Of a DNA stretch of 46,007 nucleotides, positions 6,059-13,937 are shown one piece after another. Made by a program: the position numbers and the translations under genes. Source of the DNA: Planctomycetales bacterium 4572_13 (GTDB lineage Bacteria; Planctomycetota; Phycisphaerae; Sedimentisphaerales; Anaerohalosphaeraceae); NCBI GenBank assembly GCA_002084585.1, contig NBLM01000008.1, forward strand, positions 1 to 46,007, read 5' to 3'. Under the pieces are notes generated by a model. That model was not told the DNA's origin. It made no database searches and was given only the letters and a program-made list of their open reading frames with translations. The stretch's first letter is position 1. Each line of letters begins with the position of its first letter.

Positions 6059-7414
6059 ATGAGGAAAAACGCAGCCATTTTGATTGTGGAGCCGGAAAAA
6101 CCCCTTGCGGCGAGATTGGCGGCGGCGTTCGAGAGCCGGGGGGCCGGCGTTCTGATTGCGCATTCCTTTCAGCAGGCCCGTAACCATATTGAGCAAGGTT
6201 CTCCGGATATTGTACTGTGCGCGACCCATCTGGAAAAAGGCAATGACGGCATTGCGGTGATGGCTGAAGTGCAACGCAAAGGCCCGGCAATCCCGGTTAT
6301 TCTCATCAGTTCAACCGCCGACATCAATGCCTGTAAAGAGGCCATCAAGCTGGGGGCCTATGACTATCTGGTCAAGCCGCTGGCCGTGGACGAATTGGTC
6401 CGCATGGTGGATCAGGCAATTCGGCCGCTAACGGTTTTGCACGAACCGGAAGATTTCGCTTTTTCCGGAGTTCTCAGCCGTAGTCCGGCGATGCTGGGAG
6501 TTTATCGTGTCTTGCGACGAGTGGCTCCGACAAATATGTCGATCCTGATCGAGGGCGAATCGGGGACGGGTAAGGAATTGACCGCCAGAGCCATCCATTT
6601 AAGCTCCAGCCGCGAGAAAAAGGCGTTCTACCCGATTAATTGTGCGGGCTTAGCCGAGACACTACTGGAGAGTGAGTTGTTCGGGCATGTCAAAGGGGCG
6701 TTTACGGGGGCCACGGCGGATCGTAAGGGGATGTTTCAGTTGGCGGACAAAGGAACGCTGTTCTTAGATGAGATCGGCGATATGCCGCTGATAATGCAGG
6801 CCAAATTGCTGCGTGTGCTGGAAGATGGGTTGGTGATGCCGGTTGGGGGAACAAGTCCGGTCAAAGTGGATGTGCGATTTATCAGCGCGACCAATCACGA
6901 CCTGGCTAAGCTGGTAGAGGAAAAGAAATTTCGTCAGGATTTGTATTTTCGCATCAAGGGTGTCAGCGTAACGATACCGCCGCTGCGAAACCGACCGCAG
7001 GATGTGCCGGAGTTGTTCGGGTTTTTCCTGAAAGAAGCGTGTGAGGAACTCAATCGCGATATTCATCGGATTACCGAACCGGCGATGCGGGCGATGGTGG
7101 CATTCCCCTGGCCGGGCAATATCCGTCAGCTGCGAAATGTTGTTCGCTCCATGGTGGTGATGTGCGATAACGATATGCTGGATCTGCGAGACCTGCCGCC
7201 GGAGATATCGTGCGTGCGGCAATTACAGGCGCCGACGGCACTAACGGGCGACTACGCACAGGATGATATGCTGGGACGGCCGCTGGAAGATGTCGAACGC
7301 CGGCACATTCAGCAAACGCTGGAACTAACCAGCCAAAACCGCGCCGAAGCCGCAAAAATCCTCCAAATCGGCGAACGCACGCTCTACCGCAAGATCAAAG
7401 AATACGGGCTGTAA
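6059..7414 (+). CDS. Sigma-54-dependent activator (NtrC family) with a degenerate receiver domain
   Basis: A 451-residue enhancer-binding protein. The C-terminal two thirds is a complete sigma-54 AAA+ activator: Walker A GESGTGKE (166-173), GAFTGA loop (213-218), Walker [10 protein letters not shown], arginine-finger region and a Fis-type helix-turn-helix ending in [13 protein letters not shown]. The N-terminal 120 residues keep the receiver fold, including K106 in YLVKPL, but the acidic pair is EPE (11-13) instead of DD and the phospho-acceptor position is Ala55 in DIVLCATHL. It therefore should not be controlled by aspartyl phosphate. It is monocistronic, with no histidine kinase beside it. 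It opens sigma-54 promoters elsewhere; targets are unknown. Confidence 0.88.
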   Translation: MRKNAAILIVEPEKPLAARLAAAFESRGAGVLIAHSFQQARNHIEQGSPDIVLCATHLEKGNDGIAVMAEVQRKGPAIPVILISSTADINACKEAIKLGAYDYLVKPLAVDELVRMVDQAIRPLTVLHEPEDFAFSGVLSRSPAMLGVYRVLRRVAPTNMSILIEGESGTGKELTARAIHLSSSREKKAFYPINCAGLAETLLESELFGHVKGAFTGATADRKGMFQLADKGTLFLDEIGDMPLIMQAKLLRVLEDGLVMPVGGTSPVKVDVRFISATNHDLAKLVEEKKFRQDLYFRIKGVSVTIPPLRNRPQDVPELFGFFLKEACEELNRDIHRITEPAMRAMVAFPWPGNIRQLRNVVRSMVVMCDNDMLDLRDLPPEISCVRQLQAPTALTGDYAQDDMLGRPLEDVERRHIQQTLELTSQNRAEAAKILQIGERTLYRKIKEYGL

Positions 7415-7423
7415 AGCCCCAAC

Positions 7424-7690
7424 TGGGAACGCGGGCGTCTCGCCCGCACAAAAGCGCGAGGGCGCAAGCTCTCCGATTCTAACGCTTGCGTTTGTTGAAT
7501 ACGCAATCGGACGGCTCTCGCCGCTCCGCTTTTGTTGGCCAAAACGAATGGATTCCAAAAGCCCAAAGGGCTTAAAACAACAATAGCCGCGGGTGCAGGC
7601 CGATAGGCCGTAACCCGTGGATAGAGTTCCCAACACACACCGCGACCCTGAAAGGGTCGAACCGCCTACTGATGGATCGAGGTTGCAATG
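7424..7690. repeat. Intergenic GC-hairpin cluster, copy A (inverted)
   Basis: Starts with GCGGGCG-TCT-CGCCCGC (7431-7447) and contains AAGCCCAAAGGGCTT (about 7559-7573), the block GCCGCGGGTGCAGG...AACCCGTGG and GACCCTGAAAGGGTC (about 7644-7658). The second half is the reverse complement of the end of the clusters at 43610-43923 and 45626-45943. It lies in a convergent gap, but the stems lack T-runs. Confidence 0.7.
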
Positions 7691-7921
7691 AATTCAGGTA
7701 AAATGGTATTCTCGCAGATAATGGATCATTTGCCTTGGTGGCGGTTTCACTCGATAGTAAAGCTAAGCGGAGGAACCTTTTTTTCGACCTTAAAAATACT
7801 ATACTTTTAGACCCGTAAGCCCCTGTTGCTCCGCCGCACCGGAATCAGCCCTCAACCCAAAGCGGGGTTGGCGAGGATATGTACCAAAGCACTTCCAAAC
7901 TACTTTCCCAGAGACGATCTC
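7691..7921. other. Gene-free stretch before the ROK kinase gene end
   Basis: About 230 bp without a supported coding region in a convergent gap. The only structure I see is a small stem AACCC/GGGTT around 7855-7871 that could act as a weak 3' end for the minus-strand kinase gene. Confidence 0.5.
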
Positions 7922-8887
7922 TCACTGGCAGACGGCTAAGGCCAGTGACGAAGCTCCGATGATTCCAGCATCTTCACCCAGTGTGGCAAAGCATAGTTCA
8001 AGAGATTCTCTGTCGAACAGGTGTCCAAGAGACTGTTTGTAAAACCGGCGTATTTGAGTTAAGAGTACATCACCGGCGGCGATCATACCACCAGCGAAAA
8101 CAATCGACTGAGGATCTGTCACATTCGTCAGTTGGGCACAGACCATGGCAAGAGCCTTGGCTGTCCCCTCAACGATCTCCTTTGCCACCGCATCCCCCTT
8201 GCCTGCGTGCTCGAACACATCTTTGCAGGTGATTTTCCCCTGCTCTTTCAAGCATGCTGCCAGCGATGACGGGGCGCCGTCCTGAATGGCTTCAGTGGCC
8301 CTGGCGGCGGTCGAGTTGGCTGAAGCGTAGGCCTCGACACATCCTTTCTGTCCACAACCACATGTCCGCCCATCGGGGTATATAATGAGATGGCCCAACT
8401 CGGCAGCGCCGCCGGAGGGACCATGAATTAAACGGCCATCACTGATGATTCCTCCTCCGATCCCCGTACCCAGCGTTAGCAGGATCATATGGTCAGACCC
8501 TTTTCCTGCACCGATGGTATGTTCGGCCAAGCAGGCGGCATTGGCGTCATTTTCCAGGATCACCGGTTTACCCAGTCGTTTGGCCACCATGTCTTTGAGG
8601 GGCACATTTTTAAATAACGGCAAATTGGGGGCCGCTCGTACCACCCCCTCGGTCAAATTAATCAAGCCTGGCGACCCGATCCCGACGGCGCAGACATCCG
8701 CCAGCGAAAGATCGTTCTGCTTTAGGAGTTCTTTGGAGGTGGTATAGAATTTATCGACGATAAAGTCCGGTCCCATTTCGGCATCCGTCGGAACCGAAAT
8801 CCTGCCGATAAGCTTGAGCGTGGTATCGAAACAGCCAATCTTGATGTTTGTGCCACCCAGATCAATACCTAAAAGACAGTCTGCCAT
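7922..8887 (-). CDS. ROK-family sugar kinase (glucokinase-like)
   Basis: A 321-residue cytoplasmic kinase of the ROK family, expected to phosphorylate glucose or a related hexose with ATP. The N-terminal phosphate loop is GIDLGGTNIKIG; the sugar site has LENDANAACLAEH; the phosphate-2 loop is LGTGIGGGII; the ROK zinc signature appears as GHLIIYPDGRTCGCGQKGC (three cysteines plus His) with EAYAS after it; the adenosine motif is near VFAGGMIAAGD. All key residues are present, so it is an enzyme, not a ROK repressor, and it has no DNA-binding N-terminus. AAGG precedes ATG 8887. It lies 73 nt downstream of clpX and may be read with it. Sugar specificity cannot be told from sequence. Confidence 0.87.
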   Translation of the reverse strand: MADCLLGIDLGGTNIKIGCFDTTLKLIGRISVPTDAEMGPDFIVDKFYTTSKELLKQNDLSLADVCAVGIGSPGLINLTEGVVRAAPNLPLFKNVPLKDMVAKRLGKPVILENDANAACLAEHTIGAGKGSDHMILLTLGTGIGGGIISDGRLIHGPSGGAAELGHLIIYPDGRTCGCGQKGCVEAYASANSTAARATEAIQDGAPSSLAACLKEQGKITCKDVFEHAGKGDAVAKEIVEGTAKALAMVCAQLTNVTDPQSIVFAGGMIAAGDVLLTQIRRFYKQSLGHLFDRESLELCFATLGEDAGIIGASSLALAVCQ

Positions 8888-8960
8888 ATTTCTGAACCTT
8901 GCTGTTATGTAGCCATGTTTATTTTATCGCCTCTTTCCCGGACACAGCTGACGGTTTTAT

Positions 8961-10229
8961 TTACGCCGATTCTTTTTGTACTTTTCGGGCTTGTTCAAAC
9001 GGGTCCGCTTTCCCCTCGATCACATCCGGCGTGATCGTATATTCACCCGGTTTGGACTCTTCGGGTAACTGGTACATCAAATCGACCATCAACTCTTCCA
9101 TAATCGCTCGCAACGCCCGGGCGCCGGTGTCGCGTTTGATCGCTTTTTGGGCAACCCGTTTCAACGCATCATCGGTAAACCTCAAATCGGCCTCTTCCAT
9201 CTCAAAGAGCTTTTGGTACTGGCGGACGAGTGCGTTCTTCGGCTGGGTCAAAATCTCTACTAACGCCTCTTCATCCAGCGCCGACAAGGTTGTAATAATC
9301 GGAAGCCGCCCCACCATCTCCGGGATCATCCCGTAGGAAATAACATCTTCCGGAGTTACCTGTGCGAGAACTTCGCTGAACTCGGCTTTTTTATTGTGGT
9401 GGACTTCGTGTTCGCTGCCAAAGCCGATCATCCGTTTACCCAGCCGCTTCTTGATGATGTTGTCCAGGCCGACGAATGTCCCGCCGCAAATGAACATAAT
9501 CTGCGAGGTATTGATCTGAATATATTGCTGTTCGGGATGTTTGCGTCCGCCCTGTGGCGGAAGGTTCGCGGTGGTCCCTTCCAGCATTTTCAGCAGCGCC
9601 TGCTGGACGCCTTCGCCGGAAACATCGCGGGTAATCGATACATTCTGACTGGTCTTTCCAATCTTGTCAATCTCATCAACATAGACAATACCGCGCTGGG
9701 CCGCTTCGATATCATAATCCGCCGCCTGCAGCAACCGCAGCAGTAAGTTTTCGACATCCTCGCCCACATAACCCGCCTCGGTCACGGTCGTCGCATCGCA
9801 AATCGCAAACGGCACATGCAGCATCCGTGCCAGCGTTTTTGCCAGAAGCGTCTTGCCGGAACCAGTCGGACCAACCATCAGAATATTCGATTTTTCAATT
9901 TCGACATCCTCGTTTGCGCTGTCGGCATGCACCAGTCGTTTGTAATGATTATGTACCGCGACCGCCAAACCGCGCTTGGCGGTTTCCTGACCGATCACAT
10001 ACTGGTCCAGAAACTCCTTGATTTGGCGGGGTTTGGGCACTTCATTAAACAGCGCGTCGCTGCCCTTGGTCCGGCGCTGTTCCTGCTTGACGATGTTGTA
10101 ACACAGATCAATACACTCCGGACAGATGCAAATTCCCGCCGGACCTTCTACAAAGGCATCCGCCTGCCGTTTGGTGCGGCCGCAAAAACTGCATGAATCC
10201 TTCTTCCTATTTTGGCCCGATTTTGCCAT
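8961..10229 (-). CDS. clpX: ATP-dependent Clp protease ATP-binding subunit ClpX
   Basis: A 422-residue AAA+ unfoldase, full length. The N-terminal zinc-binding domain shows CSFC (13-16) and CPEC (36-39). The AAA+ core has Walker A GPTGSGKT, pore loop GYVG in [11 protein letters not shown], Walker [11 protein letters not shown], and the IGF loop in KRMIGFGSE that docks on ClpP. It recognises tagged substrates, including SsrA-tagged proteins produced by tmRNA/SmpB (smpB is at 23850). A strong TAAGGAG precedes ATG 10229. clpP and tig, its common neighbours, are not in the window; here it follows exbD and precedes the sugar kinase. Confidence 0.96.
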   Translation of the reverse strand: MAKSGQNRKKDSCSFCGRTKRQADAFVEGPAGICICPECIDLCYNIVKQEQRRTKGSDALFNEVPKPRQIKEFLDQYVIGQETAKRGLAVAVHNHYKRLVHADSANEDVEIEKSNILMVGPTGSGKTLLAKTLARMLHVPFAICDATTVTEAGYVGEDVENLLLRLLQAADYDIEAAQRGIVYVDEIDKIGKTSQNVSITRDVSGEGVQQALLKMLEGTTANLPPQGGRKHPEQQYIQINTSQIMFICGGTFVGLDNIIKKRLGKRMIGFGSEHEVHHNKKAEFSEVLAQVTPEDVISYGMIPEMVGRLPIITTLSALDEEALVEILTQPKNALVRQYQKLFEMEEADLRFTDDALKRVAQKAIKRDTGARALRAIMEELMVDLMYQLPEESKPGEYTITPDVIEGKADPFEQARKVQKESA

Positions 10230-10409
10230 TGTAAAGGGCTCCTTATATCAAAAAGTCAGTGAAATTATTTTTCATACCCAAGAACATATATATACATTTA
10301 GGATTGTAACACATTCTGATGTTTTTCGCAAGAATGGGTTCGCTTAGACACATAAATAAAACTCTCAAGGTCGCTTCGCTGATTCGGAGTGGGTGTACGG
10401 ACGGCCTCC

Positions 10410-10512
10410 ATTGGGTTTGTTTTTACAGGCATCAGTCCTCAGTCTCCAGTCCTTAGTCCATTTGAGAAAATCACTTAGCGTGATTTTGGTTGTTTAAAAT
10501 TGGGTTTGTTTT
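10410..10512. repeat. Repeat patch: ATTGGGTTTGTTTT pair and CAGTCCT heptamers
   Basis: ATTGGGTTTGTTTT occurs at 10410-10423 and 10499-10512. On the minus strand it reads AAA CAA ACC CAA T.., encoding KQTQF, a string I associate with many spurious small ORFs in planctomycete genomes. Between them a 7-nt tandem repeat runs at 10433-10460 (CAGTCCT, CAGTCTC, CAGTCCT, TAGTCCA). Confidence 0.6.
10467..10487 (-). terminator. Probable terminator downstream of exbD
   Basis: A perfect 8-bp stem AAAATCAC (10467-10474) and GTGATTTT (10480-10487) around a 5-nt loop. On the minus strand the stem itself ends in TTTT followed by C; it lies 55 nt after the exbD stop. Confidence 0.5.
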
Positions 10513-10542
10513 GCGTTTTTTTGTTTTACCAAGCAGTGCGGG

Positions 10543-11031
10543 TTATTCCTCGATGCGGAAGGTGATGTTTTGGAGGCCGAGCGCGTAGAGTACATCATAG
10601 ACCTTGACGACGATGTCCCATGATATGGCATCGTCATAGTACAACTCGACCGGGAGCGGGCCGGTTGTTTCCAATTCCTGCTGGACTTTTCGGGCCAGAA
10701 CCAGTAGTGATTCCTGCGGGTTTTCATCGGAGAGTTTGATCGCGGGACGATTTTCTATTCGAAGCAGGCAACCAGAGGGACTTGGCTCTACGAAAACCTT
10801 CAAGAGAAAGTCCTGTATAACAGCGGTTTGGGGAGATATTTTTCCCACGATCACAGGCAATAGCTGTTCGGGTTCCTGGAATTTGGCCGTCATGACAAAA
10901 AAGGTCAGAAGCAGAAAGATCACATCGATCATCGGCGTCATGCGAAGACCCATCGATAGACGACGCTTTCGCCCGATGAAGCCGGTCATCACCGTTTGAT
11001 GAAAACTTGATGTGTGCTGTTCGCTGGTCAT
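10543..11031 (-). CDS. ExbD/TolR-family inner-membrane protein
   Basis: A 162-residue single-pass protein. After a short cytoplasmic tail the membrane helix begins with MTPMIDVIFLLLTFFVMTA (about residues 31-49), whose aspartate is the proton-carrying residue of ExbD/TolR/MotB-type stators. The C-terminal about 110 residues form the periplasmic domain. ExbD works with ExbB to drive TonB- or Tol-dependent energy transfer to the outer membrane. No exbB/tolQ gene is adjacent, so the partner must be encoded elsewhere. It is separated from the oxidoreductase operon upstream by a 20-bp inverted repeat. Confidence 0.85.
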   Translation of the reverse strand: MTSEQHTSSFHQTVMTGFIGRKRRLSMGLRMTPMIDVIFLLLTFFVMTAKFQEPEQLLPVIVGKISPQTAVIQDFLLKVFVEPSPSGCLLRIENRPAIKLSDENPQESLLVLARKVQQELETTGPLPVELYYDDAISWDIVVKVYDVLYALGLQNITFRIEE

Positions 11032-11056
11032 ATTCTTTCACAATCAGGCAATATCC

Positions 11057-11116
11057 GTAAGAGTTCACGCTTTAGCGTACAATGCCGAAAGGCCAAGCTA
11101 AAGCTTGAACTCTTAC
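11057..11116. repeat. 20-bp inverted repeat, REP-like hairpin
   Basis: Arms at 11057-11076 and 11097-11116 are reverse complements with one mismatch, around a 20-nt loop. The arms contain GCTTTAGC / GCTAAAGC and GAGTTCA / TGAACTC. No T-run follows on the minus strand; it resembles a dispersed REP/mini-element hairpin more than a simple terminator. Confidence 0.7.
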
Positions 11117-11134
11117 AAAAGCCCGGAACTATGT

Positions 11135-11698
11135 TCATCTGACCGGTTGCATGCAGCGGCTGCGTTCGGCGCCGGTGTGCAGGGCTTCTAAGTTAATTTC
11201 GACCAGTTTGGGGTTTTTGCTTGAGAACAGGTCTTTAATGGCTTGTTCAATACTGCTCATCGAAAGTAAATTCGTGTGTTCGATGAACGCACCCACAGAG
11301 ACAATATTGGCTACTCTAAGGTTGCCAACTTTCTGGGCGATCTGCGTAGCGTCCACTTTAATACACTTGAGGTCCGTTCGCTGAGGTCCGCGTTTGATCA
11401 TTGAGGTGTTCATCAGGACCAGACCATCTTTTCCAATTTGTGGCTCAAAACGATCCAATGACGGCTGGTTCAGGATAATCGCCATATCCGGATGCGCCAC
11501 AAAGGGATTGAATATCTCACCATCGCTGATGACCACTGTCGCGTTCGCTGTTCCGCCCCGCATCTCGGCACCATAGGAGACCATACCAACGACATTCTTC
11601 TCTTCAATGACAGCCGCCCGCGCAATGACATTGCCTATCAGAACAATACCCTGGCCGCCAAAGCCGGCAATGATGATCCTCGTTTCGTGTCTGTCCAT
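11135..11698 (-). CDS. 2-oxoacid:ferredoxin oxidoreductase, gamma subunit (KorC/VorC type)
   Basis: A 187-residue gamma subunit of a thiamine-diphosphate-dependent 2-oxoacid:ferredoxin oxidoreductase. It begins with RIIIAGFGGQGIVLIGNVIA, the family's glycine-rich motif (GFGGQG about residues 12-17), continues with SYGAEMRGGTANATVVIS (family signature), and ends with conserved IEQAIKDLF. The ATG overlaps the stop of the beta gene by one base (TAATG), so translation is coupled. It is the last gene of the set delta-alpha-beta-gamma and completes a four-subunit enzyme of the Kor/Vor type. Confidence 0.93.
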   Translation of the reverse strand: MDRHETRIIIAGFGGQGIVLIGNVIARAAVIEEKNVVGMVSYGAEMRGGTANATVVISDGEIFNPFVAHPDMAIILNQPSLDRFEPQIGKDGLVLMNTSMIKRGPQRTDLKCIKVDATQIAQKVGNLRVANIVSVGAFIEHTNLLSMSSIEQAIKDLFSSKNPKLVEINLEALHTGAERSRCMQPVR

Positions 11699-12432
11699 TA
11701 ACCCTTGTCCTTATAAACGCCCAGCGGAAATGCCTCTTTCATCTCGTTGTTGACAAAATCAACCGATTGCGCCGTGGACAGCTTCCAGTCCGTCGGGCAC
11801 ATCGAAAGTACTTCAACCAGCGAAAAGCCCTTGCCGTCGATCTGATTTTGGAAGGCCTTTTTGATCGCCCGTTTGGCCGCATTGACATCTTTGGGCGTAC
11901 TGACGGCGGTTCGCTCAAGATAACAGACACCGTCAAGGGATCTTAGCAATTCGCACACCTTTAGCGGCGGGCCTTCGCCATGTTTACCCCGGCCGTCTTG
12001 AGAGGTCGTGCTGCGCATTCCGGTCAGCGTGGTCGGCGCCATCTGGCCACCGGTCATCCCGTAAATGGCATTATTGATGAAAATCACGGTAATATTTTCA
12101 CCCCGATTGGCGGCGTGAATCGTTTCGGCCGTTCCAATCGCCGCCAAATCACCATCACCCTGATAAGTGAAAACAATTTTGTCCGGCTGAACGCGTTTGA
12201 TCCCGGTGGCCATCGCAGGCGGTCTTCCGTGGGCGCACTCGGTCATATCGCAATTGAAATAATCATACATAAGGACGGCACAACCCACCGGAGCGATTGC
12301 GATTGTTCTTTCACGAATGCCCAATTCCTCGATCACCTCGGCGACGAGACGATGGGCAATGCCGTGGCCGCACCCCGGGCAGTAATGCGTGCGGACATCG
12401 GTCAGGACTTCGGTTCGTTTCAGTGTCGGCAT
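11698..12432 (-). CDS. 2-oxoacid:ferredoxin oxidoreductase, beta subunit (thiamine-diphosphate binding)
   Basis: A 244-residue subunit that carries the cofactor. It shows the N-terminal CPGCGHG motif (about 18-24), and the thiamine-diphosphate/Mg motif starting at GDGD and ending in the NN of IFINNAIYGMTGGQ. It lacks the extra C-terminal cysteines of pyruvate-specific enzymes. It oxidatively decarboxylates a 2-oxoacid to the acyl-CoA, passing electrons through Fe-S clusters to ferredoxin, or runs the reverse reaction in anaerobes. It starts one base after the alpha gene stop region, fully operonic. Thiamine biosynthesis genes directly upstream supply its cofactor. Confidence 0.93.
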   Translation of the reverse strand: MPTLKRTEVLTDVRTHYCPGCGHGIAHRLVAEVIEELGIRERTIAIAPVGCAVLMYDYFNCDMTECAHGRPPAMATGIKRVQPDKIVFTYQGDGDLAAIGTAETIHAANRGENITVIFINNAIYGMTGGQMAPTTLTGMRSTTSQDGRGKHGEGPPLKVCELLRSLDGVCYLERTAVSTPKDVNAAKRAIKKAFQNQIDGKGFSLVEVLSMCPTDWKLSTAQSVDFVNNEMKEAFPLGVYKDKG

Positions 12433-12433
12433 A

Positions 12434-13513
12434 TTATAAGTTCCCCTTTGCGGTTGCAGCGGCCATGGATTCTATCTTTTCGAGGATGAGTTCTTCGGTC
12501 GGATACCAACCGCCGCCTTTACCGAGAAACTCGACCGGACAGGCGCCATTAACAGCTAACTTCACATCTTCGATAAACTGGCCGTGGCTCATTTCAACAG
12601 TCAGTATTTGCCCGGTAGTTTGGGCCGCCGTTGCAAATGCATCGCTGGGGAACGGCCAGAGCGTGATCGGGCGGATCAGACCGACCGCGATCCCTTTCTT
12701 TCGGGCCAGAGAAACGGCGCCCTTGGCAATACGGGCGGTAATCCCATAGGCCGCGATAACAATATCAGCGTCCGCTGTTTGGTATTCTTCATAAAGTGAA
12801 AGCTCGTTTTCGATGCGTTTGTATTTTTCCTGCAAGTGTTCATTGTGCGTTACCAAACCGTCGGTCGGTTTGAGTACCAATGTCTTAACAACGCGCGGCT
12901 TGCGACCGGCGCATCCATCGAGGATATAATCCTTAGCGGGCAGATCAACAATTGGTTTATAGGGAAAAATCTCCACGGGTTCGGCCATCTGGCCGGAAAT
13001 GCCATCTCCCAGCAGCATCACCGGATTGCGGTAGTAATCGGCCCAGTCAAATGCGTTCATCGTCAGGTTATAAATTTCCTGCACCGAGGCCGGAGCCAAA
13101 ACGATCACACGATAATCGCCGTGTCCGCCGCCTTTGACGGCCTGAAAATAGTCGGCCTGCGACGCCCGGATATTCCCCAGACCGGGACCGCCGCGTTGGA
13201 CATTGGCAATCAGACATGGAAGTTCGGCGCCAGCGATATAACTGATACCCTCCTGCTTGAGCGATATACCGGGAGAGGACGAACTGGTCATACAACGCAC
13301 CCCGGAAGCCGACGCACCAAAGACCATATTGATCGCAGCCAGTTCGCTTTCGGCCTGAACAAAAACACCGTCCACCTGCGGCATCCGTTTGGACATATAT
13401 TCGGGAACCTCATTTTGCGGCGTGATCGGGTAGCCGGCAAAAAAACGACACCCCGCCTGCACCGCCGCCTCGCACATGACTTCATTTCCCTTGAGCAGTA
13501 TTTTTTTACCCAT
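12434..13513 (-). CDS. vorB: 2-oxoacid:ferredoxin oxidoreductase, alpha subunit (VorB/KorA type)
   Basis: A 359-residue subunit of the family usually annotated as 3-methyl-2-oxobutanoate (branched-chain) ferredoxin oxidoreductase VorB. Signatures: KGNEVMCEAAVQAGCRFFAG start, GYPITPQNEVPEYM, FVQAESELAAINMVFGAS, TSSSSPGISLKQEGISY and GGPGLGNI with QADYFQAVKGGGHGDYR. This resembles VorB more closely than pyruvate oxidoreductase. True substrate (branched-chain 2-oxoacids or 2-oxoglutarate) cannot be settled from sequence. It lies 112 nt after the ferredoxin-like delta gene; that gap carries a 13-bp inverted repeat. Confidence 0.9.
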   Translation of the reverse strand: MGKKILLKGNEVMCEAAVQAGCRFFAGYPITPQNEVPEYMSKRMPQVDGVFVQAESELAAINMVFGASASGVRCMTSSSSPGISLKQEGISYIAGAELPCLIANVQRGGPGLGNIRASQADYFQAVKGGGHGDYRVIVLAPASVQEIYNLTMNAFDWADYYRNPVMLLGDGISGQMAEPVEIFPYKPIVDLPAKDYILDGCAGRKPRVVKTLVLKPTDGLVTHNEHLQEKYKRIENELSLYEEYQTADADIVIAAYGITARIAKGAVSLARKKGIAVGLIRPITLWPFPSDAFATAAQTTGQILTVEMSHGQFIEDVKLAVNGACPVEFLGKGGGWYPTEELILEKIESMAAATAKGNL

Positions 13514-13540
13514 ATTCCACTTCCCTGCATCGAATTTATA

Positions 13541-13614
13541 ACCATGAAGAACAGGAAGGACATGAAGAAAAAATAATTAAAAAAACTTCACGCTCTTCAG
13601 TTTCTTCATGGTTA
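13541..13614. repeat. 13-bp perfect inverted repeat inside the oxidoreductase operon
   Basis: TAACCATGAAGAA (13541-13553) and TTCTTCATGGTTA (13602-13614) flank an A/T-rich 48-nt loop with further CATGAAG copies. On the mRNA it would form a large stem-loop between the delta and alpha genes. Confidence 0.6.
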
Positions 13615-13625
13615 AAAAAACCGTG

Positions 13626-13877
13626 TTATTTGGCCAAATCCGTGGTTTCTTTTTTATCTGAGATTTTGACACCGTCTTTGTCCACTTCGATCGCGCAATC
13701 TGGACACATCCGAAAACACAGCCCGCACGCCGTACACCGGTCCGGGTCGCTAACCTGGGGATAGGAAAACCCCTGATCATTGAGTTCGTCGGACAGGCGA
13801 AGTATCTTCTGCGGGCAAAACAAGACACACATCCCGCACCCCTTACAGCGATGCTTATCAAAGTGAACTTTATTCAT
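13626..13877 (-). CDS. 2-oxoacid:ferredoxin oxidoreductase, delta subunit (2[4Fe-4S] ferredoxin)
   Basis: An 83-residue ferredoxin-like subunit with two clusters: CKGCGMCVLFCP (about residues 11-22) and CTACGLCFRMCP (about 48-59), both full CxxCxxCxxxCP motifs. It passes electrons from the thiamine-diphosphate site of the beta subunit to soluble ferredoxin. First gene of the oxidoreductase operon, 60 nt after the thiH stop on the same strand, so read-through from the thi operon is possible. Confidence 0.92.
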   Translation of the reverse strand: MNKVHFDKHRCKGCGMCVLFCPQKILRLSDELNDQGFSYPQVSDPDRCTACGLCFRMCPDCAIEVDKDGVKISDKKETTDLAK

Positions 13878-13937
13878 CTTGTACCTTACAGTAATACTTT
13901 ATTGACACTTTTATCATACGGGCAACGGCGTTTCGGG

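Larger units (their letters stand above)
10230..10542. other. Gene-free stretch between clpX and exbD
   Basis: Holds the clpX leader (AT-rich, TATATATA about 10286-10293), a heptamer repeat, two copies of ATTGGGTTTGTTTT, and a hairpin terminator for exbD. No gene is supported; short frames here are made of repeats. Confidence 0.65.

Noticed and set aside
6059-6420. Ordinary two-component response regulator
   Set aside because: The acceptor aspartate and acidic pair are missing and no kinase gene is adjacent.
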